A DNA stretch of 64,000 bases, taken from positions 55,019,877-55,083,876 of the forward strand of contig OV121081.1 of the NCBI GenBank assembly GCA_921293015.1. The letters are read 5' to 3'. The notes below the pieces were generated by a model, which did not search any database, was not told the origin of the DNA, and saw only the letters and a list, made by a program, of their open reading frames with translations. Of this stretch, positions 11,960 through 24,398 are shown piece after piece; position 1 is the stretch's first letter, and every line of letters begins with the position of its first letter. The DNA comes from Phorcus lineatus. Taxonomy: Eukaryota > Mollusca > Gastropoda > Trochida > Trochidae. The position numbers and the translations under genes are program-made.

Positions 11960-12640
11960 GTTGAGGATAACAAGATTTTTCTGGAAACACCGTTTTTAAG
12001 GAATTATAATATTATCAATATAATAACAACCTATTTAAGGAAAACAATTTGTTTGAATAACAACTTCTTTAAGGAAGACAATATTTTCTGGATAATAGCC
12101 TATTTAAGGAAGACAATTTGTTTGGATAACAACTTCTTTAAGGTAAGGAAGACAGGTTTTCTGGATAACAACCTATCTAAGGAAGACAAGTTTTCTGGAT
12201 AACAACTTCTTTAAGGTAAGGAAGAAAGGTTTTCTGCATAATAGCCTATTTAAGGAAGACAAGTTTTCTGGATAACAACTTATTTAAGGTAAGGAAGAAA
12301 GGTTTTCTGGATAATAGCCTATTCAAGGAAGACAAGTTTTCTGGATAACAACTTCTTTAAGGTAAGGAAGAAAGGTTTTCTGGATAATAGCCTATTTAAG
12401 GAAGACAAGTTTTCTGGATAACAACTTCTTTAAGGTAAGGAAGACAGGTTTTCTGGATAATAGCCTATTTAAGGAAGATAAGTTTTCTGGATAACAACTT
12501 CTTTAAGGTAAGGAAGAAAGGTTTTCTGGATAATAGCCTATTCAAGGAAGACAAGTTTTCTGGATAACAAATTATTTAAGGAAGACAGGTTTTCTGGATA
12601 GCAATTTCTTCAAGGAAGACAAGATTTTCTGGACAACAAC
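11960..12640. repeat. 73-bp minisatellite with dimeric substructure
   Basis: From 12228 the starts of GGTTTTCTG recur at 12228, 12301, 12374, 12447 and 12520, an exact 73-bp period. Each unit contains two related half-units of about 36 bp sharing TTTTCTGGATAAyA and TTTAAGGAAGA. The flanks (11960-12227 and 12560-12640) hold shorter, diverged half-unit copies. This is a higher-order repeat that grew from a monomer of about 36 bp. No coding role. Confidence 0.95.
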
Positions 12641-15600
12641 AACTTTATGAATGATGATAGTTCAAAGATCTCGACATTTTTTATTGGCACGGCTTTATAA
12701 TAGAGTAAACTAGGTTCATTGTTCACTTTATTGTAATATATATATGATACGTTATCAATAACATATACTTGAATTACTTATAACATTAAATCAATCTTAT
12801 TTTTTCACTTACATGCACCACATGTTGAAATTATTCATGCGTATACGTTCCATAAGTTACAGCTGGCATAGCGTGAAATGTCGTTTTGAGAAAGCTATGT
12901 ACATTAACCGAGTCCTGTAGTAGAGCAAATGTCATTTCATATTCCATGTACATTACACATTGCAATGACAGCGCACCATGTTCAGCAACATGGGTTATGC
13001 TGTAAATGGCAAATTGATTACATATAATAAACATATGTATATAACGGAACATGTTAAAACTATGTTAACTGACACGCGGTATCTGTATTACAACGGGGTA
13101 TGTCCGATCAATATATCACCAAATGATACTTTTCTTGTTGTATTCAACATATATGTCATCGATTATGTGTCAGAAAAACAATATGAAATAATACAATATG
13201 ATGAAACATTTATCTAGCGTTTAAAAAACTAAAGTGACCCTTAGATTTACGTTTGATTTATTTTGATATTGACGTATCATGCTTCAAGCTTCCATTTCAA
13301 CCAATCCAGTCAAAATTTACTGTAACCAGCACTCTAACACATGAAGAGGTATTCAAAACTGATGAAAAAGGTTTTATCAAACGTCCAGCTCAATCTCTAT
13401 CATGCATTGATGTGTGAAAATAAACTTAACAATGAAATAGTTTGTTCTCTTACCTGAAACTCTCATATGCATGCTGAAACATGCATATCTTGTTGGAAAA
13501 TCAATAACGTCAAAATTCAATGACAATTATCTATTTTGTTTCAATGAATATTTCATTTCAATATATTAGAAACTGAATAAACCATTGTTTAAAAAATAGA
13601 TAAACCATAGGTTTGATTTGATTTTATATGATTTATCACTCAAATCTGCCTCAATAAATCAACACAAAAGCATGCTTTTACTTCAGCTCATAACCATATG
13701 CATATGGAACATAACACGTGCCTGCCTCAGTGACACGTTAATGAAGTGTAGATGTGATCCTGTGTGATTGCCCAACACGAACAATCATCGCCCCCCTTCA
13801 ATACCCTCTTACATGCAGCTCCAGACACTAAGATTTTCTGCCCTGTGTGTAGTCACCCGTAATACCAGCCCCTTACATACACCCGTACATACAGGCGACA
13901 CACGAGACTACTATTTGTGATAAGTCGTGCAGATAATTTCACCGAGATAAACAGACACATCGTTATGATATAGTAGCCATGAAATGATTACATACGAGCA
14001 TGATCTCATCTACAATAACAGTAAACAACACTGTTACTGAAACGAGTAAAGGAAACGAATAGTGGTAGCTTTATTTGAACTCTAATATGATATCAGTCAA
14101 ATATGTAATTACAAATTTGCCTTTTAGCTTTATGTTAAAAGAAAACAAAGTAGATCTTTATTAGACCTATTGCGTTTTTCGATGACTATTCTTATTCAGT
14201 GAACGTGAAGTGGCCAATTTTGACGTCCAATTTTGTATCATGATGCATCTACTTACATGGTTTTCGAAATATTTTGACAGCACAACCTTTATTGAAAAGT
14301 TATGACTAACAGTTATACGTGTGTGATTATTTAAGTCCCTTATTTCACAGTTTCGGTATAGATTTTTATTCAAGCAATACTGTGGCTAAATCTAATTTGA
14401 AAGCATTTAATGAAGTTGATACTGTATAAGACTACATACCAAAAGGTCCAAACCGTGTATAGAAAAAGTGTATTGATATCTTTAAGAAGAGGTATATACA
14501 TTCTATTCATATACAGAATCTAAAAAGCCTAAAAGTTAATGTTTGAGCAAAATGGATTATTTAAAACAAAACATTAAATTGAAAGCTACACACATTGAAT
14601 TTTTCACAGCTTAGCTTCGCCTACCGTTAATACCAACTGATATCATCCTTCAGCATATATTCATTGTTTTATTACTTTGATTAAAACATCGACAGAACAT
14701 TCCTTTAGTTGAGATTAAGACATCTATCTAGATATACACTCAAAATGTTTCTTGCAAGACAAACTTTATAATTGATAAAAAAAAATACAGTCGAATTGTA
14801 TTTTTATAAAAGAGACGACTCTCTAACATTAAATTATCTATTTAACATTACTTTTGCAATAAATTAGAAATGGAGTGTATATTTTGATCATGGGAAAAAA
14901 ACTTATGACGTAGTGATGTAAATTTTCATAAAAACTGCAAACCATTGTACTGAGACAACATGAAGTTTTGTTAAATATATTTCAATTTCTCTTTAGTTTT
15001 TTGACATTTATAAATCATTAAACCCTTAGTTATTTAGTTTACCTCTTTATGTATAAAGCATATTTACTAATGTCACGCTATGCAAACTTGCTATCGATCT
15101 TAACTCTCAGTTTGAACTTCTGTTGGCATGTTTGAATTTGTTTAATAATGTAGTGTCCTTTTAAATAAGCCTTATGTTCTAAAGGCAAATTGACAAAGGA
15201 TATCACGTATAAAGCATAAACGTCAATAAAATTACGTCAGAGGATATGTATTAACAAACAAGTTGAGGGCCAATCTAATATTAACAAAGCAACGGGATCA
15301 AACTTTTGATGATTAAATGGTATATGAATTCGTAAATTGTGTCGACATTGCCGATATGTATCTCGAACAAAATTAGCTTTTTCATGTCAACTTATCATTT
15401 TTTCTTTTTAACATTCTCTGACAAGTAAGATTGATTAACTTTTAAAGAGAGCAGTGGCTTCACAAGAGGTAAAATACTGGTCAATGTTATTTTTTTAGAT
15501 AACGATACAATTATTTTAACCTGAATACATTTTAGGTATTTTCGATTAACGACAGCCATAAAACTCAACTCAACTCAAACTCAACTAAAATTTCAAAGTT

Positions 15601-16221
15601 AAAAGTTCTATGTGTTTCTAAAGACGCATTACCTTACGGAGGAGTATGTCGGGATGATCTCTTAGACCGAACATAAAAACAAAATTTGAGTTCAGACTTC
15701 ACATAAGGAGATCCATATAACATCATTTCAAGAGTTATCAGTTCGAGGATGAACGCCTTAAACGCATACCAAAGTTATTTCACTGCAACAGCGTTCATGA
15801 TTTAACCATTTTACATTTATCATTCAGGAAATTTCAATCAAAACGCTCCAGACGCTGAGGCTTTCTGATATCTAACAGCAACTATGTACAGTAAAGAATT
15901 ATTTCAAATCCAAAAAGCTCAACACGACAAGTTAAAATCTTACGTAACCTGGACATATCTTTGAATATTCATCCCATTGACACAATACAGTAAAAGAGTA
16001 AATTCCAAGCTATAAACTTCAGAGTTCCATATCTTAAAATGGTAATGATATTACACAATCATAGGTGTCCACAAAACACTTGAACTGCTTTTGTACTGAC
16101 ACGCGGCTTTCAGTGGTGAGGAGATAAAATCTTAAACAGTATGCACTGGGCACAAGTCTTACCAGATGGCCTGATAGCAAATCCATGATTATAACACCTG
16201 CAACAGGTGATTGTGTCTTAC
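12641..16221. other. Intergenic / possible intron; no gene seen
   Basis: AT-rich with no supported exon. Two minus-strand ATG-plus-donor combinations occur (about 12813 and 13456), too short to trust. Confidence 0.4.
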
Positions 16222-16244
16222 CTGCCGGTACCAGGTGCCGCCAT
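16222..16244 (-). other. Candidate translation start and first-exon donor
   Basis: On the minus strand ATGGCGGCACCTGGTACC.. has a good Kozak-like context (CAACATGGC) and is followed after 23 nt by CAG|GTAAGA. The GC-rich, CpG-containing context stands out from the AT-rich surroundings, as a true first exon might. It ends in phase 2, so it cannot join directly to the phase-1 terminal exon at 5645; an unseen exon between them would be required. It could also belong to an unrelated gene or be chance. Confidence 0.25.
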
Positions 16245-19191
16245 GTTGAATACCTCCCCTCGCCTCAACACACTGGACACTAGTTGTATTTTGACAGTTT
16301 GAAGTTCCTCTTACTGCCTATATCCTTGTGATTGAACGTAGTACAGTGCTCCTTTCACGGAGCCTTTAACTCTTTCTGGAACATCCACACTCTTAACTCG
16401 AAAAACCTGTTTCTTCGAAAGTTTTAATCTATTCCGAATGTCGCTTTTGAAAGATTGCAGCTTTCTTGAAAAAGAACATGCCTCCTGTTAATGTGTTATC
16501 CCTCCAAGGAAATCAATCGATCGATCGATACAAGCGGTTCGATCTGCGTGTGACTGGCATAGCGTTAACCTGCTAGCTCATTCTTCATTATTCGAGGCGG
16601 CTTTATTAGCAACTCGCCGTGCCCAGTGTTATATCGCCAATAGGCGAGCGTCTCATGGCACTGATGAATTATATTTGATATCTTTAGTTCTTTTCTGGAC
16701 GTTTTCAATGCTTATGCTATACCTATTGTGATAAGGGGCTGTTAAACACAGCTGATATGTATATTCATGAGGGATCCTTCAACAAACCGTCGACAGTACT
16801 GCAGTTTAACACTTCCATATAGCCAGCAGCGTGAATTTGCTCATACCCTCTCTCATAGCTAGATCAAGAATCTCATACACTCACTCAGACCCAATCACTG
16901 ACTGTATTACAGGCAATGTCCTCGTGCTCAAGCCATAAATCATATTGGCAATGTTTGACGAGCAGTTTCACTGCATGGCATATGTTGAGATAAGATTCCC
17001 CATTACCAGATCCATGTCAACTAGAGGGAGTAACAAAGAGGTTTACGTTCACTTACACTAAACTTGACTCTTTTGCACTAATAAACCTTTTGAAACATAT
17101 TTATTCTCTTTCGTGAGTGTCCTTTTTAAGATATATTACAAAAGCTTGCAAAAGTTGAAACAAAGGTTAAATAATCCCATTATATCTAAAATAAAATTAC
17201 CAAACATTGGAAATATCACAATCAATATATACATTCTTTACATTCAAGTTTTCAAGATAATAAATTTTAAACTCAAACATGCATAACGTATGATTTTTCG
17301 ATGTAGATAGATGTACAATACCTTCAAACATAGATTTATAGCATCGTACACTGAAAACCCCTATAATTTAATTCCAAAACACAATAGTGATGGAAAACAT
17401 TTCTTGAATTGTGTTATCATCAAAGAATGCTGAATGAAAACGCTGTATTTTCAATTGCCCTTATTACGATATTACCGGAATTGAGAATTAGCCATGAGTT
17501 TGAAAAATATGCCCTTATGTACGAGTCTTGAATATAATGACATAGATAAATGTAGGTAGGTGGGTCACTGGGATAGCAGGTAAAAATGGCGTTTAATTAA
17601 ACACGATCATATATTCTGATGTCCTCTGATTCTCTAGCTTCTTAAACATTTCCCATATTTTCTAGTTGTCAGAAACCGCGGGCATTCATCTCGCATTTTG
17701 TCTCTATTCACAAAGTTACAATATTCAGTCCCCGCCGTGAAAGTAACTAATCCCACAGTCATGAATATCAAAAGGTTTTCATTGTTGGACTGTCAAGAAA
17801 TCAGCGTGTATTTAATACATTTATTGATGAAAGGTCCATGTGACGTTTGACAAATGGTGGATATTTCTCTTGCTTCAGAACACTATACGGCCCTCACTCT
17901 TGTGATTCTAGGCTCCGCTTGACCCCGCGGTATGGTGTATATCATAAAGCAATTTACATAGTCTTGTATCCCGGCCCCTGGTATGCGGCTACAACAAACA
18001 GTCTCAGTTATACAGATAAACGCATAAACGTTGACGACATGAATTGAGAGTTTGTAGGAATTGTGAGAAAGCTTTACCTTACATGATAAGAAAACAAGCG
18101 CTGGGGTGAAGGGGGCTCAAGTCACATTCTTCAGAGCTTTCTTGATATACATTAGCTATTTTAATGATCTTTTTAGAATAAAAAATGTAAGTTTTATACC
18201 TGTGTTGAATCATAATGATTATTTAAGGTACTGGGGGATTGTGTCAGTGTATACTCCCCTATTGAGGGAACTTGCTCTGTGCACTGTTGTCAGGTAAGTT
18301 ACATTGTATTTGGTTACGTCAGAGGCTAATAATGGGGTTGTTTGCTTGAAAGTTAGTTGTTATAAAGCCTTAGATCCAGATGTATTGGCTTACAGGGCCT
18401 ATCACTAATCACACACATTTACCATGAAGTGGTTTGAACGTAAAAGAGTTTTGTAATAGATTCAGTTCAAAGAAGTAGAGAGATCTATACATTTGATTTA
18501 TCGTTCAAATACATGTTTCCATGTTGAAATTATTTTGTTATCACAAAAAGGGGGGTGAGGGGGGGGGGGGGGATCATGCAGTTAACGTGAAAATTAATCT
18601 CTATTTCTATAAAAAAAAAATGAATTACAAGAAGGCATAACACATTGTCATAGTTCATAGAAAATCAAATTCACTTACCAGGATATTGCAATTATAATGT
18701 ATAATTACAAAAAGGCCTTTTACACAGGAATCTACTATTTGTATTGATAGATCTTAACGAATTTAACAAATGTATGATGTTTATAGTAAATAACACTTCC
18801 TTGTCATTCAGAAGCAGTTTCACCACTCGTAAGGACAATGAATTGCTTCACTTATCAATTTGTCAATTTCCCGAATCTAAAAGTCTGACACTAAAAGGTT
18901 TTCACAATTATTATATTATCATATACTGATAACAGCACGTGTAAAGGATTGTCCCCCTCGCACTTCTCTTCCAAAAATACAAGCGTAAGGTCGCCCATTT
19001 TACTGTTTTACAAAGTGTGACCAACTTTAAGCAAACGATGAACCACGATAATTTTCAAAAATTAATTCAACTAACATATTTAAAGCTTTACCTCAAATAT
19101 CAGTATTAATAGCGTCAAGTCGAAGAAACTGCGTGTAATAACATCAACAAAAATCATGCGTCACAACCATTCGCTGATGTCTCCCTTTACG
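16245..19191. other. Intergenic; no gene seen
   Basis: No supported exon on either strand. Includes a G-rich run at 18550-18572. Confidence 0.45.
18550..18572. repeat. G-rich homopolymer tract
   Basis: GGGGGGTGAG followed by an uninterrupted run of G. Able to form G-quadruplex and prone to sequencing length error. Confidence 0.9.
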
Positions 19192-19667
19192 TTAAAGAGC
19201 CACTCCGTGAGTTGTTGGAGTCTTATATGCCAAAATTAATCAATGGTGTCATTTGATCGCGAAGTATCGACTGTTACCAAGAAGACACATTTTTAAAACT
19301 TATTTGATTTTTACAGTGACGAAAGAAGGTAGAACGTCGCAATTATGATCGAAAACCGGACAGTGGCGCGCGTCAAAGAGTCAAACGTAATTTTGGAGAC
19401 CTATCTAAAACAGCCAGGAGGGCAGTTAGGAATTGATAGCGTTTGTTAGGTTATATAACTAGTATCCATGTTATTTTGGACGTGATATCTACACCTCTGT
19501 GTAATTATAAGGCTGTTTTTAGATTTTCATTGAAAGCCAGTTTTTGTCATACATATGTCTTTTGGACATAACGTTTAGATGTTTTGACTTTATATCACCA
19601 CATATGACATTTAGGTTCGTATCAAAGGTAAATAATATGTTATGAAAATAACGGAGTGGCTCTTTAA
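19192..19667 (+). mobile_element. MITE-like element, TTAA family 1, copy 2
   Basis: 476-bp non-coding element with perfect 17-bp terminal inverted repeats, TTAAAGAGCCACTCCGT at the left and its complement at 19651-19667. The interior shares GACAGTGGCGCGCGtCAA, a GTCAAACGTAATTTTGG-like block, a TTATATAACTAGTATcCA block and GGCTGTTTTTAGATT with 20.7-21.2 kb. The high TIR identity makes this the best preserved of the three copies. TTAA ends are compatible with piggyBac-type mobilisation (inference). Confidence 0.75.
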
Positions 19668-20695
19668 GGGAGTCTGCCGAACCTCAGAAAGTGCTTGAAG
19701 TAAAACTGCGTAGAAGGCTATGACATGGGTATCCTCTATGGGAAGAGATTGATATCAAGAGTGAGATGTGGTCCGTGAAATCCTAGAACGGTTCTATGGT
19801 CTTGTGGGAAGATAAAGTTTAACATGCTGTGAAAATTATAGATCAACCCTGTAACGACTTCAGATAAGGCATGGAAACAGAAAGGCTGGGACGCAGTTCC
19901 AATGTTATGTACCTATACCTGTGCCGAAAGGGATAAGGCATCGAGAGAAATGGATGGAATCATATATCAAACAGATCTTCCCCCCAACCATACACAGTGT
20001 TTCAGGTTTACTTTCATTTCTTTTATTGTTCTCTTTGCGGATATACCATTTACATCTTTTATCTTTACATTTCATTATAATCGTTGTCATTATTAGATAC
20101 TACTGCTAGCATCTTTAATGAATGCTAGATAAATCAGTTATTATATGTCAGAAAAAATAGGACACTGTCACTCCTAGCATAATATAATCTGAATTTACAT
20201 TAACCCTATTATATTATAAATATTAAACAATGTCTGTCACTATGGACAGTTAATTTATCGTTTATTTACCATTGAGTAAAATTAATAATAAATCATGAAA
20301 TAAGACGAGAAACACTCCTCTAGAAATATTTACGAGACTCTGAAATTAGATAGCTTTAACAACATTAAACAACTGTTATTTGGACTGGGTATATAGTAGA
20401 AAAACATATTTAATAAACGAACATGAGAGACAACGTCTGACAGACTTAATTATTTTTTTCAAATTAAGAAAAGCATCACATTTTTTCCATTGAACATATC
20501 CCTATATGTAATGGATTAAGGTATATTGGATTAAATTTGTATATGCAATGACCCCAATGTCGCCTGACCATATGACGTTTTGTATGTCAGTTCATATCTC
20601 TGAAATCCAATGGTATACGCATATGAATGATAAATGTTGGTTGACTACAATTAACTTTCTCCCTCACATGACCTTATGCACCTGTGGCATAATAT

Positions 20696-21163
20696 TTAAA
20701 GGGGCACAGAGTATGTTGTTGGAGTCAATTATATCAAGCTTCATTAATTGTATTATTTCATCAACAAGTAGTGGTTTATTCTGAAAATTAACATCTCAAT
20801 GCTTATCAGTTACTATAGTGACAATAAACAGGGAAAAAGTCGAGATTTAGTATAAAAAAACTGACAGTGGCGCGCGCCAATGACCCAAACGTAAATTTGG
20901 GAACCTACTTATTGCAGACAAAACGAGAAATATAGGATGGTATTTTTTAGTAGGTCATTTAACTAATATACACGCAAAATAGGACGCTGAATTCTTCACA
21001 TTTATATGGCCGTTTTTAATTTACAACCGAAAACAAGAAAATGTCATCATTTTGGCATTAAACAGATAAAGATGCAACTTAAGATAGGCGAATTGAACTT
21101 AACTCAGTTCATATGACATTTTGGCTGTATTTGAGTCATGAAACATACTCTGAATCACTTTAA
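20696..21163 (+). mobile_element. MITE-like element, TTAA family 1, copy 3
   Basis: 468-bp element with imperfect inverted ends: TTAAAGGGGCACAGAGTATG at the left, CATACTCTGAATCACTTTAA at the right. Interior colinear with 19192-19667 (TTGTTGGAGTC near the left end, GACAGTGGCGCGCGCCAA, AAACGTAAATTTGGG, TCATTTAACTAATATaCA). Non-coding. Confidence 0.7.
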
Positions 21164-21539
21164 GAACTATTCACGACCGATCATACAACATTGTCCAATA
21201 TCATGAATCTGATCACGGAATGCAACGACACCCCTGGCCGTGAAACTATCGTTCTTTGGTCAGTAAGTTGACAATGTCAAAGACTCAAGATGAAGTAAAT
21301 TGTACCAAAAATTAAATACGTTTGTCAACGATGTTTTAAAAGCACCAGTGCTGATTGACTTTATACTCTTGACTCATAATCTGATGAAGGAAATGACTAT
21401 GAAATAAGGTTATACATTCTTAAATATTCTTGATGTGGCAAAGAGTAAAAATATCAAATGTTACAATGGTCTTAAACGTTACAATGGTCTTATTTTATCA
21501 AGATGAACTACCTATTGCTGAAAATAGGCATTATAAATG

Positions 21540-21660
21540 GCATATATACGTATTGGTAGTGCTTAATAGGCCATATAACTAGCATGCGTGTTAGTGGAAC
21601 GAAGACTTCTCTGATGTATATATGGTCTTTGCTAGATTATAACAAGTAAATATTATGGGA
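21540..21660 (+). mobile_element. Fragment of TTAA family 1 next to the LINE
   Basis: AGGCCATATAACTAGCATGC, a CTTCTCTGATGTATATATGG block and TTTGCTAGATTATAAC resemble the distal third of the 19.2-kb element. No terminal repeats are visible. It lies about 120 bp upstream of the LINE 5' break, so the LINE may have landed in an older copy. Confidence 0.4.
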
Positions 21661-21779
21661 TGAATATAAATTTCAGATGATTTGAACCTACATGAACATG
21701 TTTACATAAGCATGTTTAATATTTGGCAGGTGTCAAAGCCAATTATTAAAGGTTATTTTACATGCATGTCACCAAAAGT

Positions 21780-24398
21780 CTAGAAAAAACGGACTCAAAG
21801 CAGCAACCTTCCTTGATGAATTTTCCAACTTCTTGCAACTTCAGAGCAGTTTTGCTAACAAATTCATGGTAATGGGTGATGTAAACATCCACTTTGATGA
21901 TGAGAATAGCACAGAAAGGGACACTATTGTCAACCTCCTACAATCTCTCAATCTTTCACAACTTGTGAATGAACCAACTCACAATCGTGGGCATACTTTG
22001 GACTGGGTTATTGTACGTGAAACTGATGATATAATGAAGGATCTCAGAGTAGAGGACATCCAGATATCGGACCACTTTCCAGTTTTTTGCAAGCTGAATG
22101 CTACACACCCAGAACGGAAGATGACTTACAAGAACTGCAGAAACTTAAGAAAGATAAATCGTGAAGTGTTTATCATGGACATTCTAAACTCAGATTTATG
22201 CACCCAAACCCCAGACAACGTCACAGACTACATCAATCTTTACAACTCTGTCCTCTCAACATTATTCAACGTTCATGCCCCACTTCGTTCAAAGAAGATA
22301 GCCATTAAACCCCAATCTCCGTGGTACAATGACAGCATCAAAGATGAGAAGAAGATACGGCGTAAACTTGAAAAACAATGGAAGCGAACTGGACTGGAAG
22401 TCCATCGTCAAATGTATGTCAAACAAAGAAACAAAGTTAACCACATGATTCGCAAATCCAAGACAGAGTATATCAGCAACCAAGTCCTTGATGTGGAGAC
22501 AGACGCAAGGAAACTTCATCGCCTTACAGCCAGTTTGTGCAACAAGTCGAGAGAATCATCTAGACCAGATGGACAGACAGCCAAGCAAGCTGCAACAGAC
22601 ATGTCAATCTTCTTCAAAGAAAAGATCGACAAGATACACAGCAGCCTGGCCGCTAATGGTACTCCAGACGACACCCCACCCACTGCTGACAAATGTGAAC
22701 CTGAACATACCTGGTTGGATATTCACCCTTTTACACCTGACGAGGTTAAGAAGATCATAAAGACATTGCCAATTAAAAGCTGTGAACTCGACCCAATACC
22801 CACAACTCTTCTAATGGAATGTTTGGAAGCCCTTATCGAGCCAATAACGAACATCATCAATATTTCAATATCAACTGGATGTGTGCCACTCTCATTCAAA
22901 GAGGCTATTGTTCGACCTTCATTGAAAAAGCCTGGCTTAGACAAGAATCAACTGAAAAACTACAGGCCGGTCTCGAACCTCCCTTACCTATCAAAAGTTC
23001 TGGAAAAAGCTGTGTCATCCCGCCTATCTTCATATCTGAGCTCAAACAGTCTTTTAGAGAAACACCAATCTGCGTATCGGGCCTATCACAGCACGGAGAC
23101 TGCTCTTCTAAAGGTCACAAATGACCTACACGTAGCAGCAGACGAGGGCCAGATTTCATCACTCATTCTCCTCGATCTCTCCGCGGCGTTCGATACTATC
23201 AGTCATCAAAGGTTAATAGCAAGACTGGAAAAAGATCTCGGAATCAAAGGAACAGTCCTAGCCTGGTTCACTTCATACCTTTCTAACAGATGTCAACGTG
23301 TTGTGGTTGAAGGAGAAACATCATCGTCAGATCTTCTTCAACGAGGTGTGCCTCAAGGATCAGTCTTGGGTCCTATACTATTCACCCTGTACACCCTACC
23401 GCTCAGTGATATTGCCTCAAAGCATAGGGTAAACCAGCACCAATATGCCGATGACAATCAGCTATATCTATCCACCCGCGTTGACAATATTACATCATGC
23501 CTTATCAAACTCGAATCCTGTTGCTCAGACATCAAACAATGGATGAAAGACAACTTCCTAAAACTGAACGAGGAAAAGACAGAATTCATTCTCATTGGTC
23601 CAAAATCAAAACTCGGCAAGCTTGAACAGCCGGTGTCCATCATGATAGGAGATGCTAATGTCACGCCTACATCTAAAGTCAAGAACCTTGGAGTCTGGCT
23701 GGACCAACATCTTGTAATGAAAGATCAAGTCTCACATATAACAAGAACAGCAAATCTACATCTGCGAAACATCAGTAAAATCAGGAACTACCTAAGCCAA
23801 ATTGCAGCAACTAAATTAATCCTGTCACTTGTAATCTCACGAATAGACTATTGCAACTCTCTTTTGGCAAACATCTCTCAGCAGCAATTAAGACGTCTCC
23901 AGATTCTTCAGAACACCGCAGCCAGAATAGCAACCAAGACAAAGAAAATAGACCATATAACACCTGTACTCAAATCTCTTCATTGGCTTCCCATATCATC
24001 CAGAATAGACTACAAGCTCCTCCTTCTCGCCTACAAGTGTCTCCACAACCTTGCTCCAGTCTACCTGTCAGAACTGCTTCCTCCCTACCAGCCATCAAGA
24101 TCACTTCGCTCACAGCATCAACTTCTCTTTTCAGTGCCTCGCATCCACTCAGCATCCTTTGGAAAACGATCCTTCTCACACTCTGCATCGACTAAATGGA
24201 ACTCTCTGCCACCAAACATCAAATCCTGTCAAAACCTCACGACCTTCAAGACTCAACTGAAGACGCTGCTCTTCAAACAAAACTTTGACTAAATAACTAA
24301 ACGTCACAGCTACACACATCTTGTCTGCGCACAGAGCACTCACTTGGGTGGATGTGGCGCATTATCAAATGCAATATATTATTATTATTATATTATTA
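21780..24398 (+). mobile_element. L2-type non-LTR retrotransposon (LINE), 5'-truncated
   Basis: The element begins inside the endonuclease domain (..[18 protein letters not shown]..). It runs through one open reverse-transcriptase frame to a stop at 24292. A 3' UTR of about 100 bp follows, with GAGCACTCACTTGGGTGGAT and GGCGCATTATCAAATGCAAT, and it ends in a (TTA)n tail. Short 3' microsatellite tails instead of poly(A) and this 3' UTR motif are typical of the L2/CR1 group. No obvious long target-site duplication. The uninterrupted frame suggests a young insertion. A second copy of the 3' tail lies at 27.65 kb. Confidence 0.93.
21833..24292 (+). CDS. L2 LINE ORF2 fragment: endonuclease (partial) and reverse transcriptase
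   Basis: 819 codons without a stop. The N-terminal residues are the distal part of an APE-like endonuclease, with GDVNIHFDD (about residues 16-24), [10 protein letters not shown] and the catalytic SDHFPV (about residue 79). The N-terminal endonuclease residues are missing, so the protein cannot nick as a complete enzyme. The reverse-transcriptase core is intact: [10 protein letters not shown]; motif [11 protein letters not shown] (about 445); motif [12 protein letters not shown] (about 505); and the catalytic YADD (about 537). The C-terminal domain ends [20 protein letters not shown], usual for L2/CR1. The frame opens from further upstream without an ATG, consistent with 5' truncation; 21833 is only the first codon taken. 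L2 ORF2 proteins are usually somewhat longer, about 950-1000 residues. Confidence 0.93.
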   Translation: MQLQSSFANKFMVMGDVNIHFDDENSTERDTIVNLLQSLNLSQLVNEPTHNRGHTLDWVIVRETDDIMKDLRVEDIQISDHFPVFCKLNATHPERKMTYKNCRNLRKINREVFIMDILNSDLCTQTPDNVTDYINLYNSVLSTLFNVHAPLRSKKIAIKPQSPWYNDSIKDEKKIRRKLEKQWKRTGLEVHRQMYVKQRNKVNHMIRKSKTEYISNQVLDVETDARKLHRLTASLCNKSRESSRPDGQTAKQAATDMSIFFKEKIDKIHSSLAANGTPDDTPPTADKCEPEHTWLDIHPFTPDEVKKIIKTLPIKSCELDPIPTTLLMECLEALIEPITNIINISISTGCVPLSFKEAIVRPSLKKPGLDKNQLKNYRPVSNLPYLSKVLEKAVSSRLSSYLSSNSLLEKHQSAYRAYHSTETALLKVTNDLHVAADEGQISSLILLDLSAAFDTISHQRLIARLEKDLGIKGTVLAWFTSYLSNRCQRVVVEGETSSSDLLQRGVPQGSVLGPILFTLYTLPLSDIASKHRVNQHQYADDNQLYLSTRVDNITSCLIKLESCCSDIKQWMKDNFLKLNEEKTEFILIGPKSKLGKLEQPVSIMIGDANVTPTSKVKNLGVWLDQHLVMKDQVSHITRTANLHLRNISKIRNYLSQIAATKLILSLVISRIDYCNSLLANISQQQLRRLQILQNTAARIATKTKKIDHITPVLKSLHWLPISSRIDYKLLLLAYKCLHNLAPVYLSELLPPYQPSRSLRSQHQLLFSVPRIHSASFGKRSFSHSASTKWNSLPPNIKSCQNLTTFKTQLKTLLFKQNFD

